Shown: positions 52,621-59,791 of the stretch, piece by piece | Position numbering within the stretch: position 1 is the stretch's first letter | Layout of the letters: each line of letters opens with the position of its first letter | Assembly (NCBI GenBank): GCA_913757435.1 | Contig: CAJYDM010000001.1 | Location: 496,001 to 560,000 of the forward strand | DNA from: Syntrophomonas sp. DTU019 | GTDB lineage: Bacteria > Bacillota > Syntrophomonadia > Syntrophomonadales > Syntrophomonadaceae | Length of the DNA: 64,000 bases | Reading direction: 5' to 3' | The notes under the pieces: model-generated | What the model saw: the letters and a program-made list of their open reading frames with translations, nothing else | Database searches by the model: none | What the model was told of the DNA's origin: nothing | Program-made: the position numbers and the translations under genes

Positions 52621-54681
52621 TCAGACGTTTGTGTAGATAGCGTATTTTTTTCTGCTCTTGGCTTCTAATTGCTTGCCCTTGTTGAATTGCTTGATGGGCC
52701 GGAGATACCCTACTACGCGGGAATAGACTTCGGTTTCTTCGCCGCAATCCGGGCAAGTGAACTGTTCGCCTTTTAAATACCCGTGGATTTGACACACTGA
52801 GAAACTCGGGGTTATCGAATAGTACGGGATTCTGAAGTGGACCATCTTTTGCAGAAGGCGCTTGATTGCCTCTGCAGAGGGAGATTCACCTAAGAACACA
52901 TGGAACACCGTACCACCAGTGTAGAGTTCCTGTAAGTCCTGTTGGTGTGACAGGGCTTCAAATAGGTCATCAGTATAATTGACCGGGAGTTGGGTGGAGT
53001 TGCTGTAGTAAGGGTGCGGGCTTCCGTGGCGTTCTTTATCCTTCAGTAAAAGGCTGTACGAACAACCTTCGGCTGGAGTGGCTTCAAGATTGTAAAGATT
53101 TCCTGTTTTTTGCTGGTAGCACCTGATTCTTTCGCGCATGAAGTTTAAGGTTTCGACTGCGAATTCATGACCAACAGGATCAGCAATATTGACTCCTAAA
53201 AGATTCAAGCAGGCTTCGTTCATACCCACTAAACCAATAGTGGAAAAGTGATTGTTCCAATATCGTCCTGTGGCCTGTTTTACGCCTTTAAGATAGTGTT
53301 TGGTGTAGGGGTATAACCCCTGGTCGGTGAAGTTTTCTAAGACTTTGCGCTTGATCTCTAAAGACTGAGAAGCAATATCCATTAGTAAGCCTAACCGGGA
53401 GAAGAAGTCTTCTTTGTTTTGAGATAAGTGCCCCAACCTGGGTATGTTGATGGTTACTACACCGATACTGCCCGTAAGAGGATTGGATCCAAATAGACCG
53501 CCCCCGCGCTTCTGGAGTTCGCGGTTGTCTAACCGTAAGCGGCAGCACATACTCCGCGCGTCTTCGGGAGACATATCAGAACCCACGAAGTTCGAGAAGT
53601 AAGGTATGCCGTACTTTGCGGTCATTTCCCAAACGTGATTGAAATTTTCGTCTTCCCAGTTAAAATCCTCAGTGATGTTGTAAGTGGGGATGGGAAAAGT
53701 AAAGACTCTACCGTCGGCATCGCCATCGATCATCACCTCAGTAAAGGCGCGGTTGAGCATATCCATTTCTTCTTGGAATTCTCCGTAGGTCAGGTCTAGC
53801 ATTTCGCCGCCGACTACCACCGGAGAGTAGCTCATATGATTTGGGCAAACAATGTCCATTGTAAGATTGGAAAAAGGGGTTTGGAAACCAACTCGTGTCG
53901 GCACGTTAAGGTTGTAGATAAACTCTTGCATCGCTTGTTTTACTTGTTGAAAATCGAGAGCATCATAAAATATAAACGGAGCCAATAGAGTATCAAAGTT
54001 TGAAAACGCCTGTGCGCCTGCTGCTTCGCCCTGCAAGGTGTAAAGGTAGTTAACTATCTGTCCCAACGCAGTCCTGAAGTGTTTAGGCGGCTTTGAGGCG
54101 ATTTTGCCTTTAACTCCCCTGAAGCCCTGCGCCAACAAGTCTTCTAAAGACCACCCCACGCAGTACGGTCCTAAAACGGAGGTGTCATGGATATGAATAT
54201 CGCCGGATTCGTGGGCCTGGCGGATGGGGTCGGAATATAGCCGGTGGAGCCAATAATCCTCAACCAATCTGCCGGAGATGTGAAAGTTCATCCCCTGTAA
54301 GCTGAAGCACATATTGGAATTTTCGTTGATGCGCCAGTCATTTTGACTGACATATTTTTCGATCACATCATTGTTTATTTGCTTGATAGCCTGGGTTTCC
54401 CGGTTGTCCTGGTGCTGTTTGCGGTAGATGATATAAGCTTTAGCTGTCTTATAGTGGCCCGACTTGACCAGAGTCTTTTCTACCTGATCCTGGACTTGTT
54501 CCACAGATGCTATTTTATCAGGATATTTGTTGATTAGAGCAGTCTCAACCACACGGGTTAAATATACTGCCCGGTTAAAGTCTGCGCCGCCGCTGGCTTT
54601 GGCGGCGGCCCAGATTGCGTTAGTGATTTTGATGGGGTCGTATTCCACGACTCTTCCATCGCGTTTGATGATTTGCTTCAT
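52621..54681 (-). CDS. nrdD: Anaerobic (class III) ribonucleoside-triphosphate reductase
   Basis: Oxygen-sensitive glycyl-radical enzyme making dNTPs. N-terminal ATP-cone (IKRDGRVVEYDPIKITNAIW, residues 4-23), catalytic barrel, zinc site with CQIHG near 629 and CPDCG near 645, and the glycyl-radical loop RVVGYLRP near 657-664. 686 aa. AGGAGG before the ATG. No nrdG activase gene is seen in the window, so activation must come from elsewhere. Confidence 0.96.
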   Translation of the reverse strand: MKQIIKRDGRVVEYDPIKITNAIWAAAKASGGADFNRAVYLTRVVETALINKYPDKIASVEQVQDQVEKTLVKSGHYKTAKAYIIYRKQHQDNRETQAIKQINNDVIEKYVSQNDWRINENSNMCFSLQGMNFHISGRLVEDYWLHRLYSDPIRQAHESGDIHIHDTSVLGPYCVGWSLEDLLAQGFRGVKGKIASKPPKHFRTALGQIVNYLYTLQGEAAGAQAFSNFDTLLAPFIFYDALDFQQVKQAMQEFIYNLNVPTRVGFQTPFSNLTMDIVCPNHMSYSPVVVGGEMLDLTYGEFQEEMDMLNRAFTEVMIDGDADGRVFTFPIPTYNITEDFNWEDENFNHVWEMTAKYGIPYFSNFVGSDMSPEDARSMCCRLRLDNRELQKRGGGLFGSNPLTGSIGVVTINIPRLGHLSQNKEDFFSRLGLLMDIASQSLEIKRKVLENFTDQGLYPYTKHYLKGVKQATGRYWNNHFSTIGLVGMNEACLNLLGVNIADPVGHEFAVETLNFMRERIRCYQQKTGNLYNLEATPAEGCSYSLLLKDKERHGSPHPYYSNSTQLPVNYTDDLFEALSHQQDLQELYTGGTVFHVFLGESPSAEAIKRLLQKMVHFRIPYYSITPSFSVCQIHGYLKGEQFTCPDCGEETEVYSRVVGYLRPIKQFNKGKQLEAKSRKKYAIYTNV

Positions 54682-54710
54682 GTTTTCCTCCTAAAAGAGT
54701 TTTTAATTTT

Positions 54711-54738
54711 AAAGGAGTCCGATAATTCGGACTCCTTT
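54711..54738 (-). promoter_or_regulatory. Hairpin in the nrdD leader
   Basis: 12 bp perfect stem AAAGGAGTCCGA/TCGGACTCCTTT with a four-base loop, about 20 bases upstream of the nrdD ribosome binding site. Its 3' arm contains ACTCCT, able to pair with the AGGAGG of nrdD, so an alternative fold is possible. Confidence 0.6.
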
Positions 54739-54744
54739 TCAGAT

Positions 54745-54867
54745 TCATATTGGGCCTTCCCAATAATACATACATCTGGAACATTCGATGAAATAATAAT
54801 ACTGCCCTAGTTCTTCGTCCCATTTCTTGGTGATGATTGCCTTTCCGCAGGCACAGCCTACAATCAT
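54745..54867 (-). CDS. Small zinc-ribbon-like protein (40 aa)
   Basis: MIVGCACGKAIITKKWDEEL, then ECSRCMYYWEGPI: CxC and CxxC pairs suggest a tiny metal-binding ribbon. Function unknown. AAGGGGG before the ATG. Upstream of nrdD, separated by the nrdD leader hairpin. Confidence 0.6.
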   Translation of the reverse strand: MIVGCACGKAIITKKWDEELGQYYYFIECSRCMYYWEGPI

Positions 54868-54880
54868 TTGAATTCCCCCT

Positions 54881-55204
54881 TTAAGGATGGATTTTAACAA
54901 TGATGACTTTTTCCCAGGCGTAGCCGTCAACGATTTTGCGGGCTTCTTCTTCGGTGATTTCGTCAGCTATGTCTTCATCCCATATTTCCTCCATTAGTTC
55001 GTCATAATCAAGAGATTTAACGTATATTCTCTCTCTGCAGGGAGCTTCCCAGACTTCTTCTATCTCGGCGGTTCCCCATTGGGCCACCCAAGAATTGAAG
55101 TCGTCCGAGGGGACACAATCGGTATCCACCAGCGGGAGTATTCTCAGCTTGGGGTTGGCCTGTATGATGTCGAACAACTGTTTGGTTTCCTCTTGTTGGC
55201 TCAT
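54881..55204 (-). CDS. Hypothetical acidic protein (107 aa)
   Basis: Strongly acidic (EELMEEIWDEDIADEITEEE) with a helical start MSQQEETKQLFDIIQANPKL. Not recognised. AAAAGGAG before the ATG, and a small AAGTTT/AAACTT hairpin just before that. Confidence 0.65.
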   Translation of the reverse strand: MSQQEETKQLFDIIQANPKLRILPLVDTDCVPSDDFNSWVAQWGTAEIEEVWEAPCRERIYVKSLDYDELMEEIWDEDIADEITEEEARKIVDGYAWEKVIIVKIHP

Positions 55205-55320
55205 AGATAAGTCTCCTTTTAAGTTTTGTAAACTTCTAGTGCTTTTTTGTCGCAGACGATACCCATAGGATTGAAGGGGTATTGGCTCATTAGTTCTTCC
55301 GCTTTTTTATCCTTTCCGCG

Positions 55321-55488
55321 TTAGTAAGAGATACACAAACTATCATTTTTGCAAGAGGGACACTTAGTTATGTTTCCTTCACATCGGTCAGAGATGTAAT
55401 ATCCGCCCAACATTGAAACAATGAACACTGCCTTATAGAATTCCATGGTGTCTACTTCAAAGCTGCAGCGTTCACAATATAACCCCAT
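55321..55488 (-). CDS. Small zinc-ribbon-like protein (55 aa)
   Basis: Two cysteine pairs, YCERC near the N-terminus and KCPSC near the C-terminus, around a hydrophobic middle (YKAVFIVSMLGGYYIS). Start at the ATG with AGGA just upstream. Function unknown. Confidence 0.55.
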   Translation of the reverse strand: MGLYCERCSFEVDTMEFYKAVFIVSMLGGYYISDRCEGNITKCPSCKNDSLCISY

Positions 55489-55586
55489 ATCTTCCTGTCC
55501 CAATGTCAGTATGTTATTGAATATTTTTAGTTAATCTCCAATGCCTTTTCTCCTTTCTTTTTGTGCATGGCGCAAGTTTTATTAAG

Positions 55587-55610
55587 TTCGGGCAGGTTAT
55601 TCTGCCCGAA
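55587..55610 (-). terminator. Hairpin after the 100-aa gene
   Basis: 9 bp stem TTCGGGCAG/CTGCCCGAA with a six-base loop, five bases past the stop of the 100-aa gene. T-tract weak on the minus strand. Confidence 0.6.
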
Positions 55611-55614
55611 AGGG

Positions 55615-55917
55615 TTATTCGCTTGAGGGCTGCCTGAGAGGATTGATCACTACTAATCCGCTCGGCCCTTTAAGGATTAAGGGTGCTGTTCCCTTCCGAT
55701 AATAAAGGGTGATTTCGCCCTGGAGTATCTCTTTTGCTAACTGCAATTTATCGCTGCCCACGGCTGCTGTTGAGTTATCTAATCGTAGATTAGTTACCCC
55801 AGATAATTCTGTCACTTCTACCTGGTCCAGCGGTATGCTTTCATGCCCGGCTGTATCCAGGAAAAACTCATAGTCTGGAAATTTTCCATTGTTTAGACCG
55901 GCCTTCCCCATCCTCAA
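55615..55917 (-). CDS. Hypothetical protein (about 100 aa)
   Basis: Contains PDYEFFLDTAGHESIPLDQV and a C-terminal LILKGPSGLVVINPL. Not recognised. It overlaps the end of the gene before it by about 50 bases and has no clear ribosome binding site, so its start (TTG 55917 or ATG 55911) depends on translational coupling. Confidence 0.55.
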   Translation of the reverse strand: MRMGKAGLNNGKFPDYEFFLDTAGHESIPLDQVEVTELSGVTNLRLDNSTAAVGSDKLQLAKEILQGEITLYYRKGTAPLILKGPSGLVVINPLRQPSSE

Positions 55918-56218
55918 GGGTGACTACTATGCGACCTTTCAATGGCTCCGGGATGGTGTCGCATCTTACTTTGCTCAACATATACGAATCCGAAGATACC
56001 ATATGACCATCCTGGGTCATTAAAACTCCCATGAAGTATGTCTTGTAGTGAACCTGCGCAGCCACCTTTTTGGCGTTGTCGAAGGCTTTTTTGAAGTCTT
56101 CAGATATAGCCACCATGACATACTCTGAAATCGCGTTTTTAATTGCGTTTTCAAGTTCGGTCTTCTCTTTTTTAGCTACTTCTTCTGGCGTCCCAATGGT
56201 CATAGTATTCATGCTCAT
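55868..56218 (-). CDS. Hypothetical protein (about 116 aa)
   Basis: Helical N-terminus rich in Glu/Lys (TPEEVAKKEKTELENAIKNA), then strands YKTYFMGVLMTQDGHMVSSD and RIVVTLEDGEG. Not recognised. Start uncertain: three ATG codons lie close together near 56218, all within the 3' part of the small Cys-rich gene in another frame. Confidence 0.5.
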   Translation of the reverse strand: MSMNTMTIGTPEEVAKKEKTELENAIKNAISEYVMVAISEDFKKAFDNAKKVAAQVHYKTYFMGVLMTQDGHMVSSDSYMLSKVRCDTIPEPLKGRIVVTLEDGEGRSKQWKISRL

Positions 56219-56294
56219 AATGCTCGCAGTCCTCGCAATAAGAAGTGCCATCGTGTTTGCAGTATTCGCAATCCCCGTAATGATCTTTGCTCAT
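56172..56294 (-). CDS. Small Cys/His-rich protein (40 aa)
   Basis: MSKDHYGDCEYCKHDGTSYC followed by EDCEHYEHEYYDHWDARRSS. CxxC and CxxC pairs plus many His and Tyr residues suggest a metal-binding miniprotein. GGAGG nine bases before the ATG. Its 3' end overlaps the start of the next gene out of frame. Confidence 0.6.
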   Translation of the reverse strand: MSKDHYGDCEYCKHDGTSYCEDCEHYEHEYYDHWDARRSS

Positions 56295-56347
56295 GGTTTT
56301 ATGCCTCCATTCAGTGAAGTCTTTTTCTAAGGGTTTTTAACTCCTAT

Positions 56348-57253
56348 TTAACCAGTTTGCAGTGCCCATAAACCACGAGATACAGAATAAAATTCAGGTT
56401 TACTCTGCAATGTCTCGCGGATTTTGGCTTTTGGATCAGAGTGCTTTTTAGTGGTAACGAATCCTCTCAGTTCGGAATACAGTTCCGGCAGTCCGGCTTC
56501 GCCGCCAAGTTTTCTTAATGCTTGCCTTACGGCTTGTCTCCAGGAAAGGTTGTATCGCCTAGAATCAAAGACTTTGTGAGATACAGCTATTATTTTGGTT
56601 TCATAACAAGAACTGTCTTTTCGCATGATTACGGCATATTCGTGGACTATCGGGATAAACCGCCCTGAATATTGCCTAGAATTACTAAGGCAGTTGTGTT
56701 GCGTTTTTATAACGATCTGTTCAAGGGTGCCGAAAAAGGCCATGTCTTTAACCATGCTATATAACTGACCGTTCTTCTTAGCATCGCCGACCAATGTAAT
56801 CAATCTGCCCCCTTTAGGAAGGGATAGAAAAGAATTGTAGTGCATCCGGTTGATGGCTTTAATAAAATCATGGTAATTACTGAAGTGTGAAGGGTCATCA
56901 GGATGAGGGGTTTTGCCCCACTGGTGTCCAGAATATAAAACCATCTTTTGCGGATATGGGGGGTGTAGGATTATTAATGTGGGCATTTTGCTATAGCCCC
57001 CCATATTGACAGGGGGTAAATCATCTCTTAGAAGATTAACCCCGCCAAAGGCCGGGTTTAAATCTGTGCCGATGCAAGGGATGTTTTTTTCCCGGCAGAC
57101 ATCCAACGTTGTGCCGGAGCCTACGGTATAGTCCCCTACCGAATCCGGTCTGAAAAAATCAATTATGTCTTCAACAAACTTGGGAGAAAAATTCCCCCGA
57201 TAGGTATTTTTCCCCCCAGTGCCTCGTTCCGGGTAGGATACCACGCTCTGCAT
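56348..57253 (-). CDS. DNA methyltransferase (N4-cytosine/N6-adenine type) with C-terminal winged-helix domain
   Basis: S-adenosylmethionine motif DYTVGSGTT (residues ~41-49) followed by CIGTDLNP, and a motif IV-like LHPPYP near 96-101 where D, N or S is usual before PPY. The C-terminal ~70 residues (WRQAVRQALRKLGGEAGLPE onward) look like a HARE-type winged helix. 301 aa from the ATG with AGGAGG six bases upstream; that sequence includes the stop codon of the preceding gene. No restriction enzyme is adjacent. Confidence 0.8.
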   Translation of the reverse strand: MQSVVSYPERGTGGKNTYRGNFSPKFVEDIIDFFRPDSVGDYTVGSGTTLDVCREKNIPCIGTDLNPAFGGVNLLRDDLPPVNMGGYSKMPTLIILHPPYPQKMVLYSGHQWGKTPHPDDPSHFSNYHDFIKAINRMHYNSFLSLPKGGRLITLVGDAKKNGQLYSMVKDMAFFGTLEQIVIKTQHNCLSNSRQYSGRFIPIVHEYAVIMRKDSSCYETKIIAVSHKVFDSRRYNLSWRQAVRQALRKLGGEAGLPELYSELRGFVTTKKHSDPKAKIRETLQSKPEFYSVSRGLWALQTG

Positions 57254-57263
57254 ACTATCCCTC

Positions 57264-58061
57264 CTAAACAACTTTTTTTAGCGTCCTGTTTTCTTTACGC
57301 AGGTCTTTCAAATCCTGTTCGAGTTCCTGCTTTTCAGCTTTGAGTTTTTCTATTGTGTCTTGCAGCAGGTATCTCTCTTGATAGAGGTTGGTATTCTCGG
57401 CTACGAGATTAAGAAAACCCCCAGCGAATTCACTGAATTGAATCTCGGAGGCTTTTTGAGAAATGACTTCTTGGACATATTCGGTGGGATTAGAGCTTTT
57501 TGCTGCGGCCACAAGGTCGTTTACGTCTACTAGCGGGTTGTTTAACAATGAATCAGGGATAGCCCCTACCCGTGTGTAGACAAGCGCATCGTGGATGTCG
57601 ATTACCATTGTATCGGCGATTTCCAGCACATTGAGAACCTTTTTCATATTTGCTGCTTTCCGGCATTTCGTTAAGAAGGGTTCTTTTTTGTCTCTCCTTC
57701 TCAGGGTTCTTCTGGTTTTGATGGGAACACCATGTCTAAGTCTTATGCTTGTTTTGGATTCTACTTTGTCGGGCGGGATGTTTTTTACTAGGTTGATGTT
57801 CCATTTGATAGATTCGGGACTTTTCCCAGTTATTCCAGCTAATTCTTCGATAGACATACCCTCGTCATGTTTGAACATTAACCGGCAGCAATAAATATAT
57901 GCCGCGAAGGTATCTGTGATCGGAAGTGGGAAGGACATAAAAAATTCTCTTGTTTCTTTTACTGAACTGTCTGTGGCAAGGGCTGCCATTTCAATGCCTT
58001 CTTGGATAGAAGAACACTTAAAAAACATCTCTTTTAAAACATCTTCTTTTTTAAACAACAT
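57264..58061 (-). CDS. Hypothetical protein with HTH and C-terminal coiled coil (265 aa)
   Basis: Possible helix-turn-helix at ~68-95 (MSIEELAGITGKSPESIKWN), a basic stretch KTRRTLRRRDKKEP near 115-128, and a strong coiled coil in the last ~40 residues (LQDTIEKLKAEKQELEQDLK). Might be a DNA-binding or partition-type protein, but no ParB box is seen. AAAAGGAG precedes the ATG, itself preceded by repeat unit C. Confidence 0.65.
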   Translation of the reverse strand: MLFKKEDVLKEMFFKCSSIQEGIEMAALATDSSVKETREFFMSFPLPITDTFAAYIYCCRLMFKHDEGMSIEELAGITGKSPESIKWNINLVKNIPPDKVESKTSIRLRHGVPIKTRRTLRRRDKKEPFLTKCRKAANMKKVLNVLEIADTMVIDIHDALVYTRVGAIPDSLLNNPLVDVNDLVAAAKSSNPTEYVQEVISQKASEIQFSEFAGGFLNLVAENTNLYQERYLLQDTIEKLKAEKQELEQDLKDLRKENRTLKKVV

Positions 58062-58079
58062 AAAACCAGCTCCTTTTCT

Positions 58080-58144
58080 CCCGGAGTGTTCCGGGGTATG
58101 ATATTTATTCCCGGCGGATGCCGGGGTAATGGATCATGCGATCC
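58080..58144 (-). repeat. Structured intergenic repeat unit, copy C
   Basis: Hairpin II GGATC-GCAT-GATCC (58131-58144), hairpin III CCCGGC/GCCGGG (58110-58126) and hairpin IV CCCGGA-ACAC-type loop-TCCGGG (58080-58096), then the ribosome binding site of the 265-aa gene. Hairpin I of the other copies is missing; a different long stem (11 bp arms with one mismatch, GCGCAGGAGGT/ACCTGCTGCGC, 58197-58228) stands upstream instead. Confidence 0.75.
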
Positions 58145-58248
58145 AGCCAATTTGCTATTTTAAGTAAACAGGTGGATAGTATGAGCAGGAACTTGCCCGC
58201 GCAGGAGGTCTTTTTTAAAACCTGCTGCGCCGGGAAATCCCGGCTTAA

Positions 58249-58521
58249 TTACTCCAATACTAGCGTTGAAGCCCTTCGTTTTGATTCGAGCTTACTCGCG
58301 TTAGCGTAAGGGTTGGTTTTCCCTTCTGCGGGGGTTTTTTCGGACTTCTTGGTGAAGTGAGAATAATAATAGCCGGCCGCTACTCCTAATACAGCTACAA
58401 GCAATACCGGGGCATACACAAGCCCTAGTATTACCAAGAGGGCTTTTGCGGGCCAAGACCCCAAAATGGCCTTAATGGGCTTTGGAACTTCTGTGGGATA
58501 CTTGATTTCAATAGTTTTCAT
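58249..58521 (-). CDS. Small membrane protein (90 aa)
   Basis: One or two hydrophobic segments (~23-46, AKALLVILGLVYAPVLLVAV) flanked by basic residues, then a soluble Lys/Ser-rich tail. Function unknown. AAAGGAG six bases before the ATG and a small TGGC/GCCA hairpin just before that. Confidence 0.6.
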   Translation of the reverse strand: MKTIEIKYPTEVPKPIKAILGSWPAKALLVILGLVYAPVLLVAVLGVAAGYYYSHFTKKSEKTPAEGKTNPYANASKLESKRRASTLVLE

Positions 58522-58607
58522 CAAAAACTCCTTTCTGTGGCGCGTGCCAACTTAAAAACTCATTGCAACTCGCGTAATTTGGCGGTCGTTATTTCGGCGT
58601 GTTTAGG

Positions 58608-58699
58608 CCCGGAGTGTTCCAGGGTAATATTTCTGTACCTGGCGAGTACCAAGGCAAGGGATCATGCGATCCCGTCTGCGCCCTGAATAGGGAGCAGAC
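58608..58699 (-). repeat. Structured intergenic repeat unit, copy D
   Basis: Between the primase gene (stop 59 bases away) and the 90-aa membrane protein gene. Hairpin I identical to copy A (GTCTGC...GCAGAC, 58674-58699), hairpin II GGGATC-GCAT-GATCCC (58658-58673), hairpin III CCTGG/CCAAGG (58636-58654) and hairpin IV as in copy A (58608-58624). Unlike A to C, hairpin IV is 87 bases from the next start codon. Confidence 0.8.
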
Positions 58700-58757
58700 A
58701 GGAGACATGAGCTTTATTCCCATGAATTGATAACAGGGAGTCTTTTTCGAGTGAGAT

Positions 58758-59780
58758 TTAAGCTACTATGCCGGGCAGGAAAAACTCTGGCGTAGGTGTC
58801 GTTCCTGATTTTAGGAGCGTCAAGCATACGTCATCTATGCCCTTTCCTAAGCTTTTATTCCACCCGGCGATGACCGGTTCAAAACCTTGTTGTTTTAAGT
58901 GTGCGGCCAGTTTGTCTCTAGCTTCTATGGTGTGAGGGTTATCCTCCATATCGTAGGCGATTACGATTCTCCCCCCCCGGATGATGTCCAGGGGGATGGT
59001 TTTCCAAGTATTTGTACCTGGAATTCCTATGCAGGGTACCTGTAAGAAGTGTTTGACCATATAGGTTTTCAGTATCCCTTCGATGATCCAGGGGGTTCCC
59101 TGGCCGGGAATTATGATAGCTGATGCTTTAGTTTGCCCTGGATAAGAGAACCAGGTATATTTCGGTTCGGTCTGGTTACGAACCTGAAGGCCGGAGATTT
59201 TCCCGTATGCATCTACTACCGGGATGAGCATTCCTGAAGGTATGCAGTCCCAGTAGGGTTTGCCTTTGCGCGAAGTTCTCTCCCTAAAGCCGGGAACGTC
59301 TGCCAGGCCGTATTTTTTATTCAACATACGACAGATGTTCCACCGGACCTTAGCTTCAGGCAATGATTTGAAATAATGGTGTTTCGATTCGGGTAATCCC
59401 CGGCGTATCAGGTCTTGACGGTGCTCGGGGTTTAAGGTCAAGTGGGCTAGAAACTCTCTGTAGACTGCGTTTAGTTTCTCTGTGTTCCTAACAAACACTG
59501 GTTCGTCTCGGATGATGTTATTACTGAAAGGCACTAAATCAAGCATTTGTTTGTAGGCCGTCTTGGTGTCTACACCACACCGAATAGCCCAAAGGTCGGT
59601 TATGCTGCCTTCAAGATGGCAATGATGGCAGCAGAACACGCCTTTGCTGATGTTTACATAAAGTTTTGGATAAGCTTTTCGTTCGGTGGCGCAGAATGGA
59701 CAAATAAAAATAACCTCTTTGCCTGCGGTGGATATTTGTTGTAAGTCCAGGCTTTGGGCTATTTTTTCTAAGTCGAACAT
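58758..59780 (-). CDS. CHC2 zinc-finger/Toprim primase
   Basis: N-terminal zinc finger with CPFC (27-30) and CCHHCHLEG (50-58), then a helical region, and a Toprim-like domain with IIEGILK near 230 and VIAYDMEDNP near 270. 340 aa; lacks the helicase-binding domain of DnaG. Expected to make RNA primers for the element's DNA polymerase. Weak ribosome binding site (GGTGGTG); 11 bases after the nuclease gene. Confidence 0.85.
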   Translation of the reverse strand: MFDLEKIAQSLDLQQISTAGKEVIFICPFCATERKAYPKLYVNISKGVFCCHHCHLEGSITDLWAIRCGVDTKTAYKQMLDLVPFSNNIIRDEPVFVRNTEKLNAVYREFLAHLTLNPEHRQDLIRRGLPESKHHYFKSLPEAKVRWNICRMLNKKYGLADVPGFRERTSRKGKPYWDCIPSGMLIPVVDAYGKISGLQVRNQTEPKYTWFSYPGQTKASAIIIPGQGTPWIIEGILKTYMVKHFLQVPCIGIPGTNTWKTIPLDIIRGGRIVIAYDMEDNPHTIEARDKLAAHLKQQGFEPVIAGWNKSLGKGIDDVCLTLLKSGTTPTPEFFLPGIVA

Positions 59781-59791
59781 TGCACCACCAC

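Noticed and set aside
55240-55290. A 23-codon frame MSQYPFNPMGIVCDKKALEV between the 55-aa and 107-aa genes
   Set aside because: The ribosome binding site is weak (GGAAG) and nothing else supports it, so it was left out of the features.
47718-58699. A dispersed CRISPR or iteron array
   Set aside because: The four units are kilobases apart in separate intergenic spaces, are internally palindromic and vary in their stems; no spacers, cas genes or regular spacing occur.
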